From NCBI GenBank assembly GCA_001443375.1, contig LDXM01000001.1, positions 86,533-150,532 of the forward strand: 64,000 nucleotides of DNA. The letters are read 5' to 3'. The translations under genes were made by a program, and so were the position numbers. This stretch comes from Chloroflexi bacterium CSP1-4 (GTDB taxonomy: Bacteria; Chloroflexota; Limnocylindria; Limnocylindrales; CSP1-4). Positions 1 through 7,540 of this stretch are shown one piece after another; the first letter of the stretch is position 1; each line of letters opens with the position of its first letter. The notes under the pieces are model-generated. The model was not told where the DNA came from and did not search any database. It was given only the letters and a program-made list of their open reading frames with translations.

Positions 1-1104
1 GTGCTCTTCCTCGGCCTGGAGCTGCTCGTGCTGCCGGGCTACATGCTGGCCGGCTACGCCAAGCGCGACGGGCTATCGACCGAGGGCGCCATCAAGTACT
101 TCCTGCTGGGCTCGTTCAGCTCGGCCATCTTCCTCTTCGGCCTCGCCTTCACCTGGGGCTACACCGGCTCGACGCGCGTGGCCGACGTGGCCGTGGCGCT
201 GCAGGGCGTGACCGGCCCCGGGCTCTCGGCAGGGCTGGCCATCGGCCTGGCGCTGCTGACGTCGGGCGTCGCCTTCAAGATCGCCGCCGTCCCCTTCCAC
301 TACTGGACGCCCGACGCGTACCAGGGCTCGCCCACGCCGGTCACGGGCTACCTCTCGGTGGGGCCGAAGGTGGCCGCCTTCGCGCTCATCCTGCGCCTCT
401 TCGTGGAGGCGCTGGCGCCGCTCAAGGCCGACTGGGTGGACGCCATCGTCATCCTCGCCGCGATCACCATGACCTTGGGCAACCTGGTCGCCCTGACGCA
501 GGACAACATCAAGCGCATGCTCGCCTACAGCTCGATCGCTCACACCGGCTACATGCTCGTGGGGCTGGCCGCCTTCGCCGGCGCCCCGGCAGGCTCGCCG
601 GCGGCGCAGGCCGGCCTCGAAGGGCTCCTCTTCTACGCCGCCGCCTACACCTTCATGAACCTGGGCGCCTTCGCGGTCGTGACCGCCCTGCAGGGGCGGA
701 CCGGCGTGACCAGCCAGATCGCGACCTTCGCCGGTCTCGGGCGCCGGGCGCCGCTGGCCGGCGTGCTGATGACGCTCTTCCTGCTGTCCCTCACCGGGAT
801 CCCGCCCACGGCCGGCTTCTTCGCCAAGGCCTACGTCATCCTTGCCGCCGTGCAGGCCGGCGGCTGGGTGAGCGTGCTGGCCGTCGTCGCCGTGCTCAAC
901 GCGGCCGCGGCCGCCTTCTACTACCTGCGCGTGGTCGTCTGGATGTACATGCGCGAGGCGCCCGACGACGCGCAGCCGCTCACCGACTCCTGGCCGATGA
1001 AGGCCGGCCTGGCCGCCGCCGCGCTGGGCACGGTCCTCTTCGGCCTCGTGCCGGGCGTCATCATCCCGACCGCCCAGGCCGCCGCCCAGGCGCTGCTGCC
1101 CTAG
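1..1104 (+). CDS. nuoN: NADH-quinone oxidoreductase subunit N, 5'-truncated by the window edge
   Basis: Membrane antiporter-like subunit of respiratory complex I, which couples NADH:quinone electron transfer to proton pumping. The 367 visible residues cover the conserved core: the FLGLELL and KYFLLGSFSSA segments, the proton-channel region VAFKIAAVPFHYWTPDAYQGSP, the helix-7/8 loop with QDNIKRMLAYSSIAHTGYMLVG, and the late LFLLSLTGIPPTAGFFAKAYV segment. Full-length NuoN is usually about 480-500 residues, so roughly 115 N-terminal residues lie outside the window and the GTG at base 1 is probably internal. Its last 44 bases overlap the convergent trehalose-phosphatase gene. Family assignment is secure; start unknown. 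Confidence 0.95.
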   Translation: MLFLGLELLVLPGYMLAGYAKRDGLSTEGAIKYFLLGSFSSAIFLFGLAFTWGYTGSTRVADVAVALQGVTGPGLSAGLAIGLALLTSGVAFKIAAVPFHYWTPDAYQGSPTPVTGYLSVGPKVAAFALILRLFVEALAPLKADWVDAIVILAAITMTLGNLVALTQDNIKRMLAYSSIAHTGYMLVGLAAFAGAPAGSPAAQAGLEGLLFYAAAYTFMNLGAFAVVTALQGRTGVTSQIATFAGLGRRAPLAGVLMTLFLLSLTGIPPTAGFFAKAYVILAAVQAGGWVSVLAVVAVLNAAAAAFYYLRVVVWMYMREAPDDAQPLTDSWPMKAGLAAAALGTVLFGLVPGVIIPTAQAAAQALLP

Positions 1105-1945
1105 CGAGCCCGCGCGCCAGGCCGGACAGGAACCGCGCCGTCTCGCGCGGGGAGGCGAGCATCGCGTCCGCCTCGGCGGCCACGGCCGGCGACACGTCGG
1201 GGTGGGTGTGGACCGCCACCGCCAGGCCCGTGAGATCTCTGGCGTCGCGGGCGACCCGAAGCACGGCGAACGCCTCGGCATCGCTGCGGTCGTCGCCGAT
1301 GAGGACGACGAGGGCCGGCCGACGCTCCCGGAGCAGGGTCGCGAACGCGTCGCGCTTGGCCGTGGCGCCGGGTGGGCGCAGCTCCAGCGCACGGCGCAAC
1401 GGGAACCGCTCGAACCGCTCGTTCGGATCGAGCCGGTCGACGACCGCCCGGACCTGCCGCGCCGCGGCCGCGATATCCGGCGCGGTGCGGAACCAGAAGG
1501 TCACCGCGGGCGGCTTGCGCTCGACGATGAGCCACGGCTCGCCGATGGCGGCCGGCACCTCCATCGCCAGCCGCTCGGCATCGGCGGAGAAGCCGTCGTG
1601 GGTCGGGTCGGCGACGACGACGAGCGACTCGGCCCGGGCGCCGCGGGGCAGGAACCCGTGCTCGAGCCCGTGGTTGCCGAGATAGGTTGCACCGCCCACG
1701 CGCACGCGACCGGCCAGGTCGGGCGCCGTGCGCCCCGAGAGGAGCACGACCTCCACCCCGGGAGTGGCTGCCAGTCTCCGCAGGGCGCGCTGGGCGAGCG
1801 GCTCCGGGCGGGCGCCCCAGGGGTCGAGCCCGATGCGGCTGATCGTGCCGTCGAAGTCGGTGATCACGAGACAGGGTCGGCGGCGGAGGTCGGGCGCGGC
1901 GAGGGCGAGCGCCGCGCGCCAGGAGACGGCGCCCGGGACGGTCAC
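1061..1945 (-). CDS. otsB: Trehalose-6-phosphate phosphatase (HAD family)
   Basis: Hydrolyses trehalose 6-phosphate to trehalose in the cytoplasm, the second step of the OtsA/OtsB route. HAD motif I is seen as D30-F-D32-G-T, motif II as LLSGRT, and motif IV as GDDRSDAEAF near residue 216. The GNHGLEHG segment is typical of trehalose phosphatases. The 294-residue length fits the family. The GTG start overlaps the stop of the upstream TlpA-like gene as GTGA, which suggests translational coupling. No otsA is present in the window. The 3' end runs 44 bases into nuoN on the opposite strand. Confidence 0.9.
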   Translation of the reverse strand: MTVPGAVSWRAALALAAPDLRRRPCLVITDFDGTISRIGLDPWGARPEPLAQRALRRLAATPGVEVVLLSGRTAPDLAGRVRVGGATYLGNHGLEHGFLPRGARAESLVVVADPTHDGFSADAERLAMEVPAAIGEPWLIVERKPPAVTFWFRTAPDIAAAARQVRAVVDRLDPNERFERFPLRRALELRPPGATAKRDAFATLLRERRPALVVLIGDDRSDAEAFAVLRVARDARDLTGLAVAVHTHPDVSPAVAAEADAMLASPRETARFLSGLARGLARAAAPGRRPGRSG

Positions 1946-2577
1946 GGCAGCGTTGCGTCGGGCAGGACCGTCTTCAGGCCGGCCAGGAACTCCTCCGGTC
2001 CGGGTTCGCCGTAGACGACGGCGCGCACGATCCCCGCGCCATCGATCCAGAAGTGCACCGGCAGCGCATAGGCGTTCCAGGCCAGCTGCGCCTTGCCGTC
2101 GCGGTCGAGCCCGACCGGCATGACGATGTCCAGCTCGTCGACCAGCGCCCGGACCACGGCCGGATCCTCCTTCACGTCGATGACGAGGATCGGCAGGTCG
2201 GGGTACTTCAGCGCGAAGCGCTGCATGAGCGACAGCTCATCGCGGCAGGTGGGGCACCAGCTGGCGGTGAAGTTCACCCAGACCGGCTTGCCGCGCAGCG
2301 CCGCGAGGTCGATCTCATCGCCGGCGACGCCGTCGACCTTCAGCTCGGGCGCCCGGTTGCCGACCGCGACGCCGGTGGTCGGGCTGGGGCTGGGGCTGGG
2401 GGTCGGCGCCGGGCTGGGGCTGGCGGTCGGGCTCGGGCTGGGGCTGCCCGCGACCGGCGCGAGGGTCGGGCGGGCCGGCATGATCGTCTCCGGCTGGAGG
2501 CCGGCCACGACCACCGCGAGCGCCACCAGGCCGACGAGGAGACCGGCCAGGACGCCGGCGAGCAGGGGGGATCGCAT
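1942..2577 (-). CDS. TlpA-like membrane-anchored thioredoxin-fold protein
   Basis: Predicted extracytoplasmic thiol-disulfide oxidoreductase of 211 residues. There is an N-terminal membrane anchor (residues about 5-26), a Pro/Ser/Thr-rich spacer (about 44-68) made of repeated SPSP units, and then a thioredoxin/AhpC-TSA domain. The active site is W107-C108-P109-T110-C111, followed by a cis-Pro-type ALPVHFWID segment. Such proteins reduce apocytochrome or other envelope cysteines, but nothing nearby names the partner. The ATG at 2577 is chosen because the hydrophobic anchor follows at once and a TACACT box lies nine bases upstream. Its stop overlaps the start of otsB. Confidence 0.85.
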   Translation of the reverse strand: MRSPLLAGVLAGLLVGLVALAVVVAGLQPETIMPARPTLAPVAGSPSPSPTASPSPAPTPSPSPSPTTGVAVGNRAPELKVDGVAGDEIDLAALRGKPVWVNFTASWCPTCRDELSLMQRFALKYPDLPILVIDVKEDPAVVRALVDELDIVMPVGLDRDGKAQLAWNAYALPVHFWIDGAGIVRAVVYGEPGPEEFLAGLKTVLPDATLP

Positions 2578-2586
2578 CTCTGCCGG

Positions 2587-2592
2587 AGTGTA
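2587..2592 (-). promoter_or_regulatory. Candidate -10 box (TACACT) of a leaderless tlpA-otsB transcript
   Basis: TACACT on the minus strand ends nine bases before the ATG at 2577. No Shine-Dalgarno sequence fits in the gap, so transcription would begin at or next to the start codon. Confidence 0.45.
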
Positions 2593-2679
2593 CCCGCCGT
2601 CCCGCCCCATCCGTGGGACCACACCGGGACCTTCGGGTGGCGGGGCCGCAACGCCATCCTTGCTAGCATCGGGGGGACG

Positions 2680-3399
2680 ATGTCCCTCCTGCGCCGCGCC
2701 ACCGACCGCCTCCTCCCCGCGCTCCTCGCGGCGGGCGGCGTCGTGCTCCTCGCCTCGGGGCTGATCACCGTCGCGCAACCGGCGGCGGGCGGGGACGACG
2801 TCCTCCTGCCCACCCCCTCGGCCATGGTGGGCACGCCCACGCCGACCCCGGCAGCGACGGGCTCCGCTGGGCCATCCGAGCCCCCATCGCCCACGCCGAG
2901 CGCCAGCGTGGAGGTGGCCGTCACCAGCCGCGTCGTCATCCCCGCGCTGAAGATCGACCTGCCGATCGTGGCCCAGAGCTACGGCCCCGGCCAAGGCAGC
3001 TACCCGCTGTGCGACGTGGCCCAGTACCTGGAGATCTTCAAGCAGCCTTCGCAGCGGGGCACCACGTACATCTACGCCCATGCCCGCGAGGGCATGTTCC
3101 TGCCGCTCCTGCTGCAGTCGCAGCGCGACAACGGCCAGGCCATGATCGGCGACCTCGTGCAGGTCTACACGAGCGACGGCCACGTCTACCTCTACGAGAT
3201 CTACCGGGTCAAGCGCCACGCCACCGACTTCTCGCTGGCGGAGGACGTGCCCGAGGGCGAGCAGGGCCTCATCCTCCAGACGAGCGAGGGGCCCAGGGGC
3301 ACGATCCCCAAGCTGCAGATCGCGGCGAAGCTCCTCAACGTCGCCCAGGCCAGCCTGGCAGAAGCAAACCCGACGCCCTATCCGCGCGACTGCCGGTAG
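2680..3399 (+). CDS. Sortase-like membrane protein with Ser in place of the catalytic Cys
   Basis: A 239-residue protein with one N-terminal membrane segment (about 11-33), a Thr/Pro/Ser-rich spacer (about 42-76) and a sortase-type beta-barrel. The barrel shows VVIPALKIDLPIV at its start, the His motif TYIYAHA (H134) and the strand LILQTSEGPRGTIP. In true sortases this strand reads TLxTC and carries the nucleophile; here the position is Ser202. A lone cysteine exists at C111 in another place, and Arg206 may correspond to the usual Arg. The protein may be a pseudo-sortase or use a different nucleophile. The ATG follows a GGGGGGA ribosome-binding-like run and a TAGCAT box. No LPXTG-type substrate is visible nearby. 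Confidence 0.75.
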   Translation: MSLLRRATDRLLPALLAAGGVVLLASGLITVAQPAAGGDDVLLPTPSAMVGTPTPTPAATGSAGPSEPPSPTPSASVEVAVTSRVVIPALKIDLPIVAQSYGPGQGSYPLCDVAQYLEIFKQPSQRGTTYIYAHAREGMFLPLLLQSQRDNGQAMIGDLVQVYTSDGHVYLYEIYRVKRHATDFSLAEDVPEGEQGLILQTSEGPRGTIPKLQIAAKLLNVAQASLAEANPTPYPRDCR

Positions 3400-3410
3400 C
3401 CCCCGCCGGA

Positions 3411-3427
3411 CATGCCCGCCGGGCATG
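3411..3427 (+). terminator. Perfect palindrome after the sortase-like gene
   Basis: Two 8-base arms (CATGCCCG / CGGGCATG) surround one base, 12 bases after the sortase-like stop. There is no T tract, so it is only a candidate factor-independent terminator in this GC-rich genome. Confidence 0.4.
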
Positions 3428-3547
3428 CGAGCGGCTGATCGCGAGCGTGGCTGCCTTCGGATGACGCGTCGTCGCGGGGCAGTCACGCACGGCTTCGCGG
3501 CTTCGCATGACCGCGGGGCATGCGCGGAGTGAGCGGACCGGCCTCGG

Positions 3548-4558
3548 TCAGAGCCAGCCGATGCGGTGGAAGTAATAGGCGGCGGCCGCGCCCATGGCGA
3601 CGACGAGCCCGCTCACGAACCAGAAGCCGGCCCCCTCACCGAACTGGAGCGCCAGGGCCGCCTCGCTCATGCCGAAGATGCCGGCCACGGCCCCCACGCC
3701 GGCCAGGATCACGGTCACCGCCGTCAGGCGCTTCATCACGTCGGAGAGGTTGTTGTTGACCGTCGAGAGGTAGGCGTCGAGGGTCGTGGTCACCAGCTCG
3801 CGGTAGCTGTCCAGCTCGTCCGTGAGCCGGATGAGGTGATCGTAGACGTCGCGGAAGTAGAGGATCCGCTCGGCGGCAACGAGTGGTTCATCGCGGTTGG
3901 TGAGCTGGTTGAAGATCTCCCGCTGCGGGCTGACCGCGTGGCGGATCATGAGCAGGTCGCGGCGGACCTGGAAGAGGCGCTCCACGATCCACGTCGTGGG
4001 GCGGCGGATGACGTCGTCCTGGAGGTCGTCGATCTCGTCGCCCAGCCGGTCGAAGACCGGGAAGTAGCCGTCCACGAGGCCGTCCACGATGGCCCACAGG
4101 AGGTAGTCGGCGCCCTCACCGAGATAGGCGTCCGCGCCGCGGCGCAGGTTCACCAGCTCGTGCGGGTCCCAGCCCGTGTCGTGCGACGTCAGGAGGAAGC
4201 GCGGACCGAGGACGATGTCGACCTCGGTCGCCTCGAGCTCGCCGTCGTAGATCAGCGCGAACATCACGATGTGGAGGGCGTCGCCCGACCGCTCGACCTT
4301 GGCCCGCTGGTTGCGCTCGAGGATGTCCTCGGCCACGAGGGGGTGGATGCCGAGGGTGCCGCCGAGGTCGTCCAGCAGGGCCTGGTCGCCGTGGGTAACG
4401 TCGACCCAGAGGCTCGCCGACGGGTCCGCGTACGCCTCCCGGACGGCCCCGCTGGTCGGTAGCTCGCGCACCCCGGCGGGCGTCCAGGCCACCGCGCGCA
4501 GGCGCGGCTCCTCAGAGGGCGAGGGCGGGCTCGTCGTCGGCGGCCGAGAGGGCTCCAT
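3548..4558 (-). CDS. corA: CorA-family divalent cation transporter with GMS in place of GMN
   Basis: Predicted homopentameric inner-membrane Mg2+/Co2+ channel. The 336-residue protein has the acidic N-terminal CorA domain (HPLVAEDILERNQRAKVE and later VFDRLGDEIDDLQDDV) and a long helix (LFQVRRDLLMIRHAVSPQREI). Two C-terminal membrane helices follow, joined by a short loop. The signature at the end of the first helix is G-M-S, not the near-invariant G-M-N. The ATG at 4558 gives the usual N-terminal length but overlaps the end of the upstream MFS gene by 47 bases. A GTG near 4489, 15 bases after a GGAG, would avoid the overlap. Family is sure; substrate and start are not. Confidence 0.85.
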   Translation of the reverse strand: MEPSRPPTTSPPSPSEEPRLRAVAWTPAGVRELPTSGAVREAYADPSASLWVDVTHGDQALLDDLGGTLGIHPLVAEDILERNQRAKVERSGDALHIVMFALIYDGELEATEVDIVLGPRFLLTSHDTGWDPHELVNLRRGADAYLGEGADYLLWAIVDGLVDGYFPVFDRLGDEIDDLQDDVIRRPTTWIVERLFQVRRDLLMIRHAVSPQREIFNQLTNRDEPLVAAERILYFRDVYDHLIRLTDELDSYRELVTTTLDAYLSTVNNNLSDVMKRLTAVTVILAGVGAVAGIFGMSEAALALQFGEGAGFWFVSGLVVAMGAAAAYYFHRIGWL

Positions 4559-6140
4559 CGGGGCCGATGGTAGTCGAGGCCGGAAGGGGTCGGGCGCCCA
4601 CGGCGCGGCGCATCGCCAGCGCGGGAAGGGCCGAGACCAGCATGACCAGCGCCGCGATGGCGAAGATCCCGGCCAGGATGGCCGCGGCCTCCCCCGCGGC
4701 CCAGCCCTCCAGGGCGTCCACCACGAGCGCATCCTCGAGCGGCCTGCCGCGCAGCGCCGCCGGCAGCACCGCGTCCCGGGCGACCGGATCCACCAGGACC
4801 ACGGAGAGTGACTCGATGCGGTTCGAGCCGAAGGCGGTCAGGATCGCGAGCCCCACGCCCATGCCCACCATGCGCGCGACGGTCACGGCCGCCGAGGCGA
4901 GCCCGAAGGCCGCCCGGCCGAGCGCCTCGACCGCCGCCGTCGAGCGCGGCGTGACCGAGAGCCCGAAGCCGAGCCCGAAGAGGGCCAGCCCGCCAGCGTA
5001 GACGATGAGGGCCGTCGAGGGCGATGCCGTCGCGACAGCCCCCAGGCCGGCCGCGCCGAGCAGGATCCCGGCCAGGCTGACGAGGACGACGCCGAGGCGG
5101 CGGATGGCGAAGCCCGAGATCAGGGCGCCACACGCCATGGCCGCCGCCAGCGCCCCAAGCGCGACCCGCTGCTGGTCCGGCCCGCCGTAGCGGACCCGAT
5201 CGACGAAGACCGCCGCGCCGACGATGGCGGTCGCCAGCGCGTAGCCGGTCAGGAGGCTGACGAGCACGGCGCTGGAGAAGACGCGGTCGCGGAACGCGCG
5301 CAGGTCGAGGAAGGGGTCCGCGGTGCGCAGGAAGCGGACCGCCGCCATGGCCCCCGTCACCAGCGCCGCGGCCGCACCGAGGGCCACGCCGGCGCCGCCG
5401 GGGGTCGCGTCGGAGCCGACCCACGTGAGGGCCAGCAGGCCGGCCGCGAGGGCAACCGTGAAGAAGGTGGCGCCGGGCCAGTCGATCCGGCCGCGCCGTT
5501 CCGGCGGGGGCCAGGCCGGTGCGGCGGCCCAGATGAAGATGGCGCCCACGACGGCCAGCGGCGCGCCCAGGTAGAAGACCCAGCGCCAGGCCGGGACAAG
5601 GAGGCCGGCCGTCGTCGAGCCGGCACCCCCGGTGGCGGCGAACCACGGCCCGAGATCGAAACCGCCCAGGACGAAGGCCCCGGCGAAGGGGCCCAGCGCC
5701 ATGCCCAGGAACGTCGCCGCGCCGACGACCCCGAGCGCCCGCGCCCGCGCGTGGCCGGCGAAGAGGTGGCTGGCGCCCGCCGTGGCCAGCGGCACCACCG
5801 CACCTCCGCCGATGCCCTGGACCACGCGGGCGGCGATGAGCCAGTCGAGCGACTGCGCCGCACCGGCGAGCAGGCAGCCGGCGGCGAAGAGGAGGAGCGC
5901 CCCGATGAACAGCGCCGGCAGCCCGTAGCGGTCGGCGGCTCGGCCGGCCAGCGGCATGGCCGCGATGTAGGCCACGAGGTAGGCGTTGACGATCCAGCTG
6001 GCGTGGCGCAGCTCGGTCCAATCGGTCAGGTCGGCGATGATCGCCGGCAAGGCGACGGCGGTGATCAGCAGTTCCACGCCGACCAGCAGCGCGCCGCCGG
6101 CGAAGGCGGCGAGGAGCAGCAGCCGCGCGCGATCGGTCAC
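4512..6140 (-). CDS. MFS drug-type transporter, DHA2/EmrB-QacA family
   Basis: A 542-residue multi-spanning permease expected to export drugs or other amphipathic compounds using the proton gradient. Helix 1 (LLLLAAFAGGALLVGVELLITAVALPAI) and the loop motif GRAADRYG match the major facilitator superfamily, and the number of hydrophobic segments (about 14) fits DHA2. The motif WIVNAYLVAYIA in helix 2 is typical of the EmrB branch. The GTG at 6140 is preferred because it opens directly into helix 1 and a TAGACT box lies seven bases upstream; the frame stays open further 5' without transporter-like sequence. corA follows and overlaps. Confidence 0.88.
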   Translation of the reverse strand: MTDRARLLLLAAFAGGALLVGVELLITAVALPAIIADLTDWTELRHASWIVNAYLVAYIAAMPLAGRAADRYGLPALFIGALLLFAAGCLLAGAAQSLDWLIAARVVQGIGGGAVVPLATAGASHLFAGHARARALGVVGAATFLGMALGPFAGAFVLGGFDLGPWFAATGGAGSTTAGLLVPAWRWVFYLGAPLAVVGAIFIWAAAPAWPPPERRGRIDWPGATFFTVALAAGLLALTWVGSDATPGGAGVALGAAAALVTGAMAAVRFLRTADPFLDLRAFRDRVFSSAVLVSLLTGYALATAIVGAAVFVDRVRYGGPDQQRVALGALAAAMACGALISGFAIRRLGVVLVSLAGILLGAAGLGAVATASPSTALIVYAGGLALFGLGFGLSVTPRSTAAVEALGRAAFGLASAAVTVARMVGMGVGLAILTAFGSNRIESLSVVLVDPVARDAVLPAALRGRPLEDALVVDALEGWAAGEAAAILAGIFAIAALVMLVSALPALAMRRAVGARPLPASTTIGPDGALSAADDEPALAL

Positions 6141-6147
6141 ACCGACG

Positions 6148-6153
6148 AGTCTA
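6148..6153 (-). promoter_or_regulatory. Candidate -10 box (TAGACT) of a leaderless MFS transcript
   Basis: TAGACT on the minus strand lies seven bases before the GTG start at 6140, with no Shine-Dalgarno between. Confidence 0.5.
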
Positions 6154-6455
6154 ATCGCCGTCGAGGCGCGGGCGGCCGAGGCCGGAGGCGTGGGGGGCGG
6201 AGGGCGGCGACTCCTGGCCGCGCGGCGGTGGTCAGGCTCGGGGAGGGCCGCCGGGCGCGCTGCGCACCAAACACCAAACGGTGCGTAGCCCGCGCTGCCC
6301 GGCCCCTCGCCCGGGTATGGAGACGCGCCGGCCCCTCGCGGCACCGGTCCGAACGCTCCGGCGAGCGTGAGATCCGGGTCGGTCGGGCGCGGCCGGCCAT
6401 CTCGGCCGACCGGAACATGCGGTTTGGTGCTCTGGGAGCAACACGCCCCTTGAGA
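6154..6455. other. Divergent intergenic region with no gene seen
   Basis: About 300 bases between the MFS gene and the inositol-lipid operon. Open frames on the minus strand look like GC-driven artefacts with Arg/Ala/Pro-rich content. A copy of CACCAAAC near 6266 and an inverted copy near 6421 are the only repeats noticed. The region probably holds upstream regulatory sequence. Confidence 0.4.
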
Positions 6456-6479
6456 CCCTCGCGGCGATCACCGCGAGGG
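6456..6479 (+). promoter_or_regulatory. Perfect 9-bp inverted repeat abutting the operon -35 box
   Basis: Arms CCCTCGCGG and CCGCGAGGG flank a 6-base loop (CGATCA). The element ends two bases before the TTGACA of the promoter at 6481. With no gene upstream on this strand it fits an operator better than a terminator. The ArsR-type regulator encoded as the first gene is a natural candidate ligand. Confidence 0.5.
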
Positions 6480-6480
6480 G

Positions 6481-6509
6481 TTGACAGGCTTGCAGGGCCG
6501 GCCTAGTAT
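6481..6509 (+). promoter_or_regulatory. Sigma-70-type promoter of the inositol-lipid operon (TTGACA-N17-TAGTAT)
   Basis: Consensus -35 TTGACA (6481-6486), a 17-base spacer, and -10 TAGTAT (6504-6509). The predicted start near 6516 gives a 5' leader of about 44 bases before the GTG at 6560. This is the best -35/-10 pair in the window. Confidence 0.75.
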
Positions 6510-6559
6510 CAACGCCCGCTTATATAAATCCCCGCTACCAGGACGGCCCCATCCAGCCC

Positions 6560-6892
6560 GTGCCCTCCCCCGCCCGGATCCGCTCGACGATCGCCGCCAT
6601 CGCCGCCCCGCCCGATGAGCTGCGCGAGTTGCGCGCCTTCCACAAGGCGCTTGCCGACGTGACGCGCCTGCGCATCGTGGAGCGCCTGGCCGGGTCCTCG
6701 GCGACCGTGACGGAGCTCATCGCCCACGTGGACCTGAGCCAGCCGCTCGTCTCATGGCACCTGCGCACGCTCAGGTCGATCGGCCTGGTGGAGACCCGGC
6801 GGCAGGGCCGCGAGGTGATCTGCTCGCTCCGCCGCGACGAGTTCGACCGCTTCGCGCGCCGCGAGCGCGAGATGCTCGACCTGGGACGCTGA
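6560..6892 (+). CDS. ArsR-type winged-helix transcriptional regulator
   Basis: A 110-residue DNA-binding protein. The ArsR-like core reads ALADVTRLRIVERL (helix 1-2), then a helix-turn-helix around VTELIAHVDLSQPLVSWHLRTLRSIGLV, then the beta-wing ETRRQGREVICSL. The sole cysteine (in VICSL) lies in the wing, so the classic metal-binding cysteine pairs are absent; the signal is unlikely to be a thiophilic metal. It ends one base before the phosphatidyltransferase start, making it the first gene of a seven-gene operon and a likely autoregulator. GTG start chosen by length and position after the promoter. Confidence 0.85.
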   Translation: MPSPARIRSTIAAIAAPPDELRELRAFHKALADVTRLRIVERLAGSSATVTELIAHVDLSQPLVSWHLRTLRSIGLVETRRQGREVICSLRRDEFDRFARREREMLDLGR

Positions 6893-6893
6893 G

Positions 6894-7520
6894 ATGGGCG
6901 ACGGATCGCTGCTCTCCAACGACGCGCGCGACCGCTTCCGCGCCCGCCTCCAGCCCTACGCCGCAGGCATCGCCCGGCTGGGCCTGACGCCGAACATGCT
7001 GACCCTGATCGGTTTCGGCATCGCCATCGTGGCCGCTGTCGCCGCCGGCCTCCAGTGGTGGGTCGCGGCCGGCCTGATCTCGGTCGCCGGCGGCGCCTTC
7101 GACATGTTCGACGGCGCGGTCGCCCGGGCCACCGGCACCGCCTCGAAGTTCGGGGCCTTCATGGACTCCACCTTCGACCGCTGGGGTGAGGGCACTGTCT
7201 ACGTCGGCGTGGCCGCCGGCTGCGTCGCGGCCGGCGAGCCGTTCGCCGCACTCCTGGCCACCCTGGCCCTGAACTCGGCCGTCATGGTCAGCTACACGCG
7301 CGCCCGGGCCGAGGGGCTCGGCTTCACGGGCGAGGTGGGTATCGCCCCGCGTCCCGAGCGCATCGTCATCCTCGGCGCCGGCCTCGTCGCCACCGGCCTT
7401 GCGGGGGGCCCAGGGGGCTCGCCCTGGCTGCAGCTCGCGCTGGGCGCCCTCTTCGTCCTCACCACCGTCACCGTCATCCAGCGCATCGTCCACGTCCGTC
7501 GCCAGGCGGCGCAGCAGTAG
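6894..7520 (+). CDS. CDP-alcohol phosphatidyltransferase, probable phosphatidylinositol-phosphate synthase
   Basis: Membrane enzyme of 208 residues that transfers a phosphatidyl group from CDP-diacylglycerol (or a diol analogue) to an alcohol. The complete family motif is visible: D70-x2-D73-G74-x2-A77-R78-x8-G87-x3-D91-x3-D95, with D95 the expected catalytic base. About five to six membrane segments follow the pattern of the family. The gene immediately downstream makes inositol 1-phosphate, so that sugar phosphate is the natural acceptor, as in mycobacterial PgsA1. The acceptor is inferred from context; glycerol-3-phosphate is the main alternative. Confidence 0.85.
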   Translation: MGDGSLLSNDARDRFRARLQPYAAGIARLGLTPNMLTLIGFGIAIVAAVAAGLQWWVAAGLISVAGGAFDMFDGAVARATGTASKFGAFMDSTFDRWGEGTVYVGVAAGCVAAGEPFAALLATLALNSAVMVSYTRARAEGLGFTGEVGIAPRPERIVILGAGLVATGLAGGPGGSPWLQLALGALFVLTTVTVIQRIVHVRRQAAQQ

Positions 7521-7540
7521 AGAGGATCAGGCAGAGACAC

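Noticed and set aside
73..1392. Long minus-strand open frame (about 439 codons) across nuoN
   Set aside because: Composition is Arg/Gly/Ala/His-rich with no domain; it is the shadow of nuoN and otsB caused by high GC and rare stop codons.
2376..2460. Tandem GGGCTG-type repeats as a minisatellite or CRISPR
   Set aside because: They encode the Pro/Ser spacer of the TlpA-like protein in frame; no spacers or conserved direct repeats.
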